Assembly (NCBI GenBank): GCA_003135595.1 | Contig: PLCI01000106.1 | Coordinates: 1 to 10,615, forward strand | Length of the DNA stretch: 10,615 bases | Source: Acidimicrobiaceae bacterium | GTDB taxonomy: Bacteria; Actinomycetota; Acidimicrobiia; Acidimicrobiales; RAAP-2 | Direction of reading: 5' to 3' | In this document: positions 4,828 through 10,615 of the stretch, one piece after another | How the letters are laid out: each line of letters opens with the position of its first letter | Position numbering within the stretch: position 1 is the stretch's first letter | Program-made: the position numbers and the translations under genes | The notes under the pieces: generated by a model | Database searches by the model: none | Told to the model about the DNA's origin: nothing | What the model saw: the letters and a program-made list of their open reading frames with translations, nothing else

Positions 4828-5949
4828 CGCAACAGTGAACCACCGCGCCGCGGCCGCGCGCGCGTTGCGGGCCTCTCGATTCTCGTCGTGATCATCGGGC
4901 TGGTCATCTGGTCGAACAAGCACCTGTCAAACGAGTTCGCGCTCACCCCGGGGCTCGCCCAGCCGGTCGGGCCGCTGATCACGGTCTCGGACCACCCGCA
5001 CAGCTCGCAGCGACAGACGATCCTGCTCACCGACGTCTACCTCACGCAGCTCACCACGTGGCAATGGCTCATCGACCAGATCCACCCGCCGGCGCACGAG
5101 GAGTTCGTCAGCTTGACACAGCTGACGGGTGGCGACGTGCCGGCATCGCAGCTCACGGCTAACGCCTATCTCCAAATGTTCGACTCACAGAACTTCGCAA
5201 AGGTCGCGGCAATGCGTGCCCTCGGCTTGCACGTCGGGGGGATCCCCATCGGAGCAACGGTGAACGAGATCGCGAGCGACTCGCCTGCGGCTTCTGTGCT
5301 GTCGGTCGGCGATCGAGTCGTGGCGGCACAAGGCAAGCCGATTCGCAACGAGTGTGACCTGGTGCGAGCCGCGTCCCGTGTCGGTCCCGGTCAGCGGCTC
5401 TCGCTCATGGTGCAGCACGTCAGAATCTCTGACACCGGCGTCTTCGGCCGCTACATGCCGCCGAAGAGCGTCGAGGTCCAGGTCGCAAGCGTGCCGGCCG
5501 GCGCCGGGCCAACGGGATGTCCGGGGAACCCGTCGCTGGTCGTTTCGAACCCGCTCGGAATGTTCCTCGAGGATGCAACGCAGTGGCACTTCCCGGTCAG
5601 CGTGTCCATCAACACCGCCAGAATTGGCGGTCCCTCCGCCGGTCTCGCAATGACGCTTGGGATCATCGACGCGCTGTCGAAGACCTCGATCACCGGGACG
5701 CTCAAGATCGCAGCCACGGGCGCGATCGACCCGTACGGCAACGTCCTGGACGTCGGTGGCGTCGCCGAGAAGACCATCGCGGTCGAGAACGCGGGCGCGA
5801 CGGTGTTCCTGGTCCCGACGCAAGAGTTCGGTGTCGCTCGCTCGGCGGCGTCAGGCGGGCTCAAGGTGATCGAGGTGGCCACGATTGGTCAGGCGCTCCG
5901 CGCGATCGAGCGCCTGTCGGGCGTCAAGCCCGAGCCGATCTCTGGGTGA
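4756..5949 (+). CDS. PDZ-Lon membrane serine protease, YlbL type
   Basis: This is a 397-residue protein as drawn. It has one N-terminal membrane segment (about 38-53), an extracytoplasmic region, a PDZ domain (about 158-225, with IASDSPAAS and VGDRVVAAQGKPI) and a C-terminal Lon-type protease domain (about 275-390). The Ser-Lys dyad is present: Ser294 in IGGPSAGLAM and Lys339 in GGVAEKTIAVENAGA, with TGAIDPYGNV between. This is the YlbL / M. tuberculosis Rv3194c type, thought to cleave membrane or secreted proteins. ATG 4756 is the last conventional start before the membrane segment, but it puts the first 72 nt inside the divergent HEAT gene and has no Shine-Dalgarno. The true start may be near 4816, just after a TACGGT hexamer, where only ATC and GTC codons are available. 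It is followed 47 nt later by the DivIVA gene, and both are probably co-expressed with the UPF0182 gene. Confidence 0.88.
   Translation: MALREARKHDLSCSAGYGVGIVGHRNSEPPRRGRARVAGLSILVVIIGLVIWSNKHLSNEFALTPGLAQPVGPLITVSDHPHSSQRQTILLTDVYLTQLTTWQWLIDQIHPPAHEEFVSLTQLTGGDVPASQLTANAYLQMFDSQNFAKVAAMRALGLHVGGIPIGATVNEIASDSPAASVLSVGDRVVAAQGKPIRNECDLVRAASRVGPGQRLSLMVQHVRISDTGVFGRYMPPKSVEVQVASVPAGAGPTGCPGNPSLVVSNPLGMFLEDATQWHFPVSVSINTARIGGPSAGLAMTLGIIDALSKTSITGTLKIAATGAIDPYGNVLDVGGVAEKTIAVENAGATVFLVPTQEFGVARSAASGGLKVIEVATIGQALRAIERLSGVKPEPISG
4804..4809 (+). promoter_or_regulatory. Possible -10 element TACGGT for the PDZ-Lon gene
   Basis: TACGGT fits the TAnnnT pattern used by the other genes here. It would place the transcript start at about 4816, downstream of the ATG at 4756. 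If real, translation must begin at a rare codon such as the in-frame ATC at 4816. Weak on its own. Confidence 0.25.
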
Positions 5950-5981
5950 TCCAGCAGCCGGTCCTCGGCGGCCCGACGTCG

Positions 5982-5987
5982 TAGGCT
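5982..5987 (+). promoter_or_regulatory. -10 element TAGGCT for the DivIVA gene
   Basis: TAGGCT followed by CGCCTACAC (9 nt) and ATG at 5997. The transcript would have at most a 2-3 nt leader. The hexamer and its next two bases (TAGGCTCG) are identical to the elements at 7589 (+) and 2000-2005 (-). Confidence 0.45.
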
Positions 5988-5996
5988 CGCCTACAC

Positions 5997-7562
5997 ATGG
6001 AAGACAGGACAACCATCTCGTCTTCGCGGATCGCCTCGGCCGACGTCGCCCGCGCGACATTTACCCCCTCTCGCCGGGGCTACGACCCGCGGGAGGTGCG
6101 CTCCTACCTCGAGCAGGTGGCGCGCGAGCTGGCGGGAGCCGAGCGTCGGATCGCCGAGCTCCGCGAGCACGTCGCGGACGCCGAGCGACTCGCCCAGCAC
6201 CCCGTCATCGACGAGGCCACCCTGGCAAGCGCGCTCGGCACGCAGAGCGCGGCCATCCTCCGCAGCGCGCACGAGGAGGCACAGCGCGTCGTCACCGCGG
6301 CCCAGGCCCGGGGCAGCGAGCTGCTGGGCGAGGCCCAGGACCGCGCGGCGGCGCTCATCGTCGAAGCGCAGTCGCACGCCTCGTCCACCGTCTCTGAGGC
6401 TGAGCACGCCGCCGAGTCGATCGAGGCCGACGCCCGCGGGGCTGCCGAGCCAGTCGTCGACACCGCGAAGATCAACAGCGAGGCGCTGATCGACCGCGCG
6501 CGCGAGCAGGGACGGACGATCGTCGACGAGTCCCAGGAGACGAGGCGCAAGGTGCTCGCCGATCTGCTCGTGCGACGAAAGGCGCTGCACATACAAGTCG
6601 AGCAGCTGCGCGTGGCTCGCGACTCGCTGGTCTCCTCGGTCCAGGGCTTGCGCACGACCGTCGACACCGCGCTCGCGGCGCTCGAGGGTTCCGACGACCG
6701 CGCGCGCAAGGCCGCGATCGACCTGCTCAAGTCCCGTCCGACGCCGCCGTCGGTGGGGGAGGAGGGCTTGGCGCCCCCAGCGTCCGAGCACCCGTCGGGC
6801 TCGGCTCCGACCGACGCCGAGGTCGAGGACCCCGACGCTGTCGAGGAGATCTTCGCCAAGCTGCGCAAGTCATCGCTCGAGGAGCGGGGCACTGACGAGA
6901 TCCGCGCGACCTCGAGGGCCTCAGTCCGGCCCGACACGCCCATAGGAGCGATCCTGCAGCGTCGAGACGAGATGGTCGGAGGGCCGCGCGAGGGGCTGGT
7001 CCGGAAGGTGAAGCGCGCCCTTCAAGACGACCAGAACGCCGCGCTGGAGCGGGTTCGGGGCATCGAGGGCGCAGGAGTCGCCGAACGCCTCGAAAAAGAG
7101 CGCGACCAGCGAGACCGCTACGCGCTCGCGTCGGTCGAGCCCCTGCGCGAGGCCGCGAACGCCGGGCGCTCGTTCGCGGCGAGCGAGGGCGGGGTGGTCG
7201 GGCCCGAGGTCGACGACGGCGTGCTCGCCGGGCTCGCCGAGGACCTCGCCGCGACGCTCGTCACCGCGCTTCGAAAGCGCATGACGAACGACAGCGGCAA
7301 GGACGGCACGGTGCGCGTGACCGCGGCATACCGCGACTGGCGCGGCGCGCGCACCGAGCGCCTCTGTGCGGACCTGGCGCTCCGTGCGTTCCACGAGGGC
7401 GTCGCCGCGGCCGCGGTCGGCCGCGCCACCCGCTTCGTCGTCGCGCCCGCGGAACCGCCCTGCGAGCAGTGCACCTCTGTCGGCGCGAGCCACGGGATGG
7501 GCGCGCCGACGAGGCTCCCGCCGCTGCATGCGGGATGCCGGTGCACCGTGCTCCCCGCGTAG
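5997..7562 (+). CDS. DivIVA-domain coiled-coil protein with Cys/His-rich C-terminus
   Basis: This encodes a 521-residue protein. Residues 20-48 carry a DivIVA-type N-terminal motif (FTPSRRGYDPREVRSYLEQ), the part that in this family binds curved membrane at poles and septa. A long coiled coil follows (about 45-230), rich in Ala and Glu with repeated EAQ/AQ spacing, then an acidic, Pro-rich linker (about 245-285). The rest (about 290-521) is unlike classical DivIVA/Wag31. It contains AYRDWRGARTERL (444-456) and AFHEGVAAAA (464-473), and ends with CEQC (489-492) and PPLHAGCRCTV (508-518). This CxxC...PPxHxxCRC arrangement resembles the zinc-binding end of phage Mu F-like head-morphogenesis domains. 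A septal or polar scaffold is the natural reading of the N-terminus; the C-terminal role is unknown. Shine-Dalgarno is absent and the ATG lies 9 nt after TAGGCT. The UPF0182 gene follows after 38 nt. Confidence 0.85.
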   Translation: MEDRTTISSSRIASADVARATFTPSRRGYDPREVRSYLEQVARELAGAERRIAELREHVADAERLAQHPVIDEATLASALGTQSAAILRSAHEEAQRVVTAAQARGSELLGEAQDRAAALIVEAQSHASSTVSEAEHAAESIEADARGAAEPVVDTAKINSEALIDRAREQGRTIVDESQETRRKVLADLLVRRKALHIQVEQLRVARDSLVSSVQGLRTTVDTALAALEGSDDRARKAAIDLLKSRPTPPSVGEEGLAPPASEHPSGSAPTDAEVEDPDAVEEIFAKLRKSSLEERGTDEIRATSRASVRPDTPIGAILQRRDEMVGGPREGLVRKVKRALQDDQNAALERVRGIEGAGVAERLEKERDQRDRYALASVEPLREAANAGRSFAASEGGVVGPEVDDGVLAGLAEDLAATLVTALRKRMTNDSGKDGTVRVTAAYRDWRGARTERLCADLALRAFHEGVAAAAVGRATRFVVAPAEPPCEQCTSVGASHGMGAPTRLPPLHAGCRCTVLPA

Positions 7563-7588
7563 AGCACGACGTCGAGAACGCGGCACCC

Positions 7589-7594
7589 TAGGCT
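7589..7594 (+). promoter_or_regulatory. -10 element TAGGCT for the UPF0182 gene
   Basis: TAGGCT, then CGGGCG (6 nt), then GTG at 7601, in the 38-nt gap after the DivIVA gene. No Shine-Dalgarno is present, so the gene probably has its own leaderless transcript besides any read-through. Confidence 0.5.
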
Positions 7595-7600
7595 CGGGCG

Positions 7601-10549
7601 GTGCGAAGTTCCGCTGACATGTCCCCTCGGGGGCGGTCACGTCGTCGGATCGTCGTCGTCGTGGTGCTCGCGGTCCTCGTCATCGTCGCGTTCTCGCTGA
7701 GGACGTTCGCCTCGATCTTCACCGACTCGCTGTGGTACTCGTCGATCTCGTCTCGCTCGGCCACCATTTCGACGAACGAGCACCAGGTCTTCACGACGAT
7801 GCTCGAGACCAAGGTCGGGCTCTTCCTCACCTTCGGACTTCTCTTCTTCCTCGCCATGTGGGCCAATCTCTTGCTGTGCAATCGCCTCGGTCCCTCCGAG
7901 CTCTTCCTCGATGCGCCCGAGGACGAGCTCGTCCGCAGGTTCCAGGGCGCGGTCCGGCCCTATTCGGGGCGCCTCTACGCGCTGCTCGCATTCGTTTTTG
8001 CACTGATCGCCGCATCAAGCGCAACCGGGCAGTGGACCAACTACCTGCTCTTCACCCACGCCAAGAACTTCGGGCAGCGCGACCCCGTCTTCAACTACGA
8101 CTATGGCAAGTACATCTTCCAGCTCCCGTTCCTGACTTTCGTCGTCGACTGGGTGCTCGCCTCCCTGTTCGCGATGATCCTGGTCTCGGTCGTGTTCCAC
8201 TACCTGAACGGGGGCATTCGGGCGGCTCGCGTGACGCCCAGGGTCAGCCCCGCCGTGAAAGTGCACCTGTCGGTCCTGGTCGCGCTGCTCGCCGTGGCGA
8301 AGGCCGCGGGGTATCTGATCGCCCGGTGGCACATGTTGACCTCGACGACGAACGGCGTGGTCGAGGGCCCGGGCTACACGGACGTGCACGCGAGGATCCC
8401 CGCCCTGACGCTGCTCTTCTGGCTGTGCCTCTTCGCCGCGGTGATCCTCCTTGTCAACATCCGCCAGCGCGGCTGGACGCTCCCGGTGATCGCCGTCGGG
8501 TTGTGGGCGTTCGTCGCGCTCGCGATCGGCGTGATCTATCCGGCGGCGTTGCAGGCGTTCAAGGTGACGCCCGCCCAGAGCTCGCTCGAGCTGCCCTATG
8601 TGCTGCGCAACATCGACGCGACGCGTGCCGCGTTCGACCTGAACAAGATCACGATCAAGACGTTCGCGCCGGTCACCGACACGCCGGTGCTCGCCCAGCC
8701 CGGGGTCGCCCAGTCACTCCTCGACATCCGCCAATGGGATCCGGCGAACTCGGTGGCGGAGAGCACGTTCCAGGCGAGCCAGGCGATCCGGAACTACTAC
8801 CAGATCTCCCCGCTCGGCGAAGACCGCTACATGATGAACGGGAAGCTCACCCCCGTGATCGAGGGGCTTCGCGAGCTCAATCCCTCCGGTCTTGCAAACC
8901 AGTCATGGGTGAACCAGCACCTCCAGTACACCCACGGCATCGGCATCGTCATGGCGCCCTCCAACCGGAACGCGACGAACCAGCAACCGGTCTATTCCGA
9001 GTCCAATATCCCGCCGTTGTCCACGCTCGGGTTCCCAAAGGTGAACGAGCCGGGCGTGTACTTCGGGCTCACCCAGAACGGCTACGTCGTCGCCGACACC
9101 AAGCAGCAGGAGCTCAACTACGGGATCGGGAACACGTCAAGCTTCCAGGACTATGCCGGTTCTGGCATCACCGGCATCAAACTGAACGGCTTCTTCACCA
9201 AGGCGATGTTCGCGATCCGACTTGGCGACTTCAACCTGTTCCTGTCGAACCTCATCACGTCAAACTCACGGCTCATTCTCGTGCGCAACGTCGTGCAGAT
9301 CGCCCAGAGGGCCGCGCCGTTCCTCTCGATTGACGCGCATCCTTACGCGACGATCGTCGGCGGCCACCTCGACTGGGTTCTCGACGGCTACACGACTACG
9401 GACCAGTACCCCTACTCGCAGAACGCGAACTCCCAGCTCGTGCCGAGCGACAACGGGCTGCCGTCGTCGTACAACTACGTGCGCAACTCGGTGAAGATCG
9501 TCATCGACGCCTACACGGGGAAGGTCACGCTCTACGACATCACGACGAAGCAGAACCCCGACCCGATCCTCCAAGCCTGGGAGTCGGTGTTCCCCGGACT
9601 CTTCACGCCGATGAGCGACATGACCGCTGAGCTGCGTCAGCACCTCAAGTACCCCGAGGACATCTTCTCGATACAGTCTGCGATCTTTGGGCGATACCAC
9701 CTCACGACGCCGTCGCAGTTCTACGCGAACACCAACGGGTGGAGCCTCTCGCCGACGTTCGGGGCGGGACCACCACCGAGCACGATCAAGCTCATCACCC
9801 AGGTGGACAACAAGGGGATCCCGGTGAGCCAGACGGCGGACCGGATGGATCCGCTGTACCAGGTCTACGCCCCACCGGGCTCCTCGATCCCTCAGTACAC
9901 CCTGACCGATGCCTATGTCTCGGCAGCGGGGACTGGCACGTCGTCGTCGGCGAATTCCGGCGTGGTCAACCTCACGGCCTTCGACGTCGCGATGTCGGAT
10001 CCGAACGACTACGGCCAGATCACCGTCTATCGTCCGCGATCCGCTGCGCCGATCGACGGACCCCTGCTCGCCGAGGAAAGGATGGTCAACTACAAGCCGG
10101 CGAGCAGCGCGATCTCGTTGCTGAACACGAACGGCTCCTCGGTCATCCTCGGCAACGTGCTGATGGTCCCCATCAGCGGTTCCATCCTCTACGTTCTGCC
10201 TGTGTATGTGACGTCCACGGTGGCGAACGTCCCCAGACTCGAAGAGTTCATCACCCGTTACAACCAGAGCACGGCCTTCGAGCCGACCCTCGGCCAGGCG
10301 TTGACCAGGGTCCTTGGGTCGGGGGGCTCGACGAGCAGTCCGGGGACCAAGGGACTGACGATCGCACAGCTGCTGTCACACGCCCAGACCAGCTACACGA
10401 ATGCCCAGACGGCGTTGCGCCACGGCGACTTCGTCGCCTACCAGCACGATCTTGCCCAGGAGAATGCCGACATAGCCAAGGCGCTCTCACTGCTGTCCGG
10501 TGGGTCCCCGACAAGGCACGCGAAGAACACGCCGGCGACCAAGACGTAG
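7601..10549 (+). CDS. UPF0182 family integral membrane protein
   Basis: This 982-residue protein belongs to UPF0182 (COG1615; M. tuberculosis Rv3193c and Rv0064 are relatives, from memory), and its length is normal for the family. Seven membrane segments lie at about 17-34, 73-93, 124-142, 174-198, 221-240, 266-285 and 293-313. After them comes the family signature FKVTPAQSSLELPYVLRNI (320-338) with TRAAFDL, and then about 640 residues of predicted extracytoplasmic domain. DSLWYSS at 42-48 after the first helix is also typical. The C-terminus has the usual Ala-rich helical pair (ALRHGDFVAYQHDLA) and a short Thr/Lys-rich tail. The biochemical function of the family is not known to me. The GTG at 7601 follows TAGGCT by 6 nt, and an internal ATG at residue 7 is the alternative. 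The PDZ-Lon protease upstream is a recurrent neighbour in actinobacteria, so it may act on this protein or its partners; that is inference. Confidence 0.93.
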   Translation: MRSSADMSPRGRSRRRIVVVVVLAVLVIVAFSLRTFASIFTDSLWYSSISSRSATISTNEHQVFTTMLETKVGLFLTFGLLFFLAMWANLLLCNRLGPSELFLDAPEDELVRRFQGAVRPYSGRLYALLAFVFALIAASSATGQWTNYLLFTHAKNFGQRDPVFNYDYGKYIFQLPFLTFVVDWVLASLFAMILVSVVFHYLNGGIRAARVTPRVSPAVKVHLSVLVALLAVAKAAGYLIARWHMLTSTTNGVVEGPGYTDVHARIPALTLLFWLCLFAAVILLVNIRQRGWTLPVIAVGLWAFVALAIGVIYPAALQAFKVTPAQSSLELPYVLRNIDATRAAFDLNKITIKTFAPVTDTPVLAQPGVAQSLLDIRQWDPANSVAESTFQASQAIRNYYQISPLGEDRYMMNGKLTPVIEGLRELNPSGLANQSWVNQHLQYTHGIGIVMAPSNRNATNQQPVYSESNIPPLSTLGFPKVNEPGVYFGLTQNGYVVADTKQQELNYGIGNTSSFQDYAGSGITGIKLNGFFTKAMFAIRLGDFNLFLSNLITSNSRLILVRNVVQIAQRAAPFLSIDAHPYATIVGGHLDWVLDGYTTTDQYPYSQNANSQLVPSDNGLPSSYNYVRNSVKIVIDAYTGKVTLYDITTKQNPDPILQAWESVFPGLFTPMSDMTAELRQHLKYPEDIFSIQSAIFGRYHLTTPSQFYANTNGWSLSPTFGAGPPPSTIKLITQVDNKGIPVSQTADRMDPLYQVYAPPGSSIPQYTLTDAYVSAAGTGTSSSANSGVVNLTAFDVAMSDPNDYGQITVYRPRSAAPIDGPLLAEERMVNYKPASSAISLLNTNGSSVILGNVLMVPISGSILYVLPVYVTSTVANVPRLEEFITRYNQSTAFEPTLGQALTRVLGSGGSTSSPGTKGLTIAQLLSHAQTSYTNAQTALRHGDFVAYQHDLAQENADIAKALSLLSGGSPTRHAKNTPATKT

Positions 10550-10557
10550 GCACCATG

Positions 10558-10586
10558 TTGTTGCCCCGCGAACCGGTTGGTAGGGT
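10558..10586 (+). promoter_or_regulatory. Promoter of the initiator tRNA gene
   Basis: TTGTTG (10558-10563), a 17-nt spacer and TAGGGT (10581-10586) form the only clear two-box sigma-70-type promoter in the window. Transcription would begin at about 10593, leaving a short leader before the tRNA at 10600. The spacer contains the palindrome AACCGGTT (10571-10578). Confidence 0.6.
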
Positions 10587-10599
10587 GTCGGTCACACGA

Positions 10600-10615
10600 C
10601 GCGGGGTGGAGCAGT
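10600..10615 (+). tRNA. Initiator tRNA-Met (fMet), 5' fragment
   Basis: The last 16 bases, CGCGGGGTGGAGCAGT, match the 5' acceptor stem and D-arm start of bacterial initiator tRNA-Met. The opening C instead of G is typical, since it leaves position 1 unpaired with A72. The gene continues beyond the right edge, so the anticodon cannot be read. A good promoter lies directly upstream. Confidence 0.75.

Noticed and set aside
5950..5981. Possible terminator hairpin after the PDZ-Lon gene
   Set aside because: Only a 4-bp GCCG/CGGC stem and no T-run; not better than background in high-GC DNA.
6270..6690. Repetitive Ala/Glu coding stretch in the DivIVA gene as a DNA repeat
   Set aside because: The repetition is at the protein level (coiled-coil heptads); no exact DNA repeat units were seen.
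1..10615. Mobile element, CRISPR array or prophage
   Set aside because: No transposase, integrase, spaced direct repeats, inverted terminal repeats or phage structural genes were seen; the Mu F-like motif is part of a DivIVA protein, not of a phage module.

Overview
The window is high-GC, gene-dense chromosomal DNA from an actinobacterium. A WhiB-like protein, a DivIVA-type coiled-coil protein, a UPF0182 membrane protein, a PDZ/Lon-like protease and many apparently leaderless genes all point to that phylum. Proteins with a 'RPWVHPSEL'-type N-terminus and the presence of an MreB-like protein suggest the class Acidimicrobiia, but that placement is inference. I see no insertion sequence, CRISPR array, phage module or abrupt change in composition.

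Layout, left to right. On the minus strand come the N-terminus of a glutamate formimidoyltransferase-like protein (cut by the window edge) and a whiB-like gene upstream of it. A 174-bp divergent spacer holds two ACGTG/CACGT inverted repeats and leads to a 96-aa acidic protein of unknown function on the plus strand. This gene runs tail to tail into two minus-strand genes: a membrane-anchored trypsin-fold/PDZ protein and a DUF2342 (zinc metalloprotease family) protein. Divergent from the PDZ gene is an MreB-like gene (+), which meets a HEAT-repeat gene (-) tail to tail. Divergent from the HEAT gene is a plus-strand run: PDZ-Lon protease (YlbL type), DivIVA-domain protein, UPF0182 membrane protein, then the 5' end of an initiator tRNA-Met with its promoter at the right edge.

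The set UPF0182, PDZ-Lon protease, DUF2342 and WhiB resembles, from memory, the Mycobacterium tuberculosis neighbourhood Rv3193c, Rv3194c, Rv3195 and whiB7 (Rv3197A). Here that block is interrupted by MreB-like, pseudo-trypsin/PDZ and HEAT-repeat genes. Most products are predicted to act at or near the cell envelope: membrane proteases, a polar/septal scaffold, an actin-like protein and a large membrane protein with an extracytoplasmic domain.

The most striking observation is that three neighbouring genes (814-4195) appear to encode enzyme folds without their catalytic residues. The DUF2342 protein has lost the HExxH zinc motif. The trypsin-like domain has no recognisable His/Asp/Ser triad. 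The MreB-like protein has Ala and Val where MreB has its catalytic Glu and Asp. The Lon-type protease a little further on keeps its Ser-Lys dyad. The DivIVA protein ends in a CxxC...PPLHxGCRC element resembling the C-terminal motif of Mu F-like phage head-morphogenesis proteins. At least five genes start 6-9 nt after a TAnnnT -10 hexamer (three times exactly TAGGCT) without a Shine-Dalgarno sequence, whereas whiB and the 96-aa gene have strong ones.
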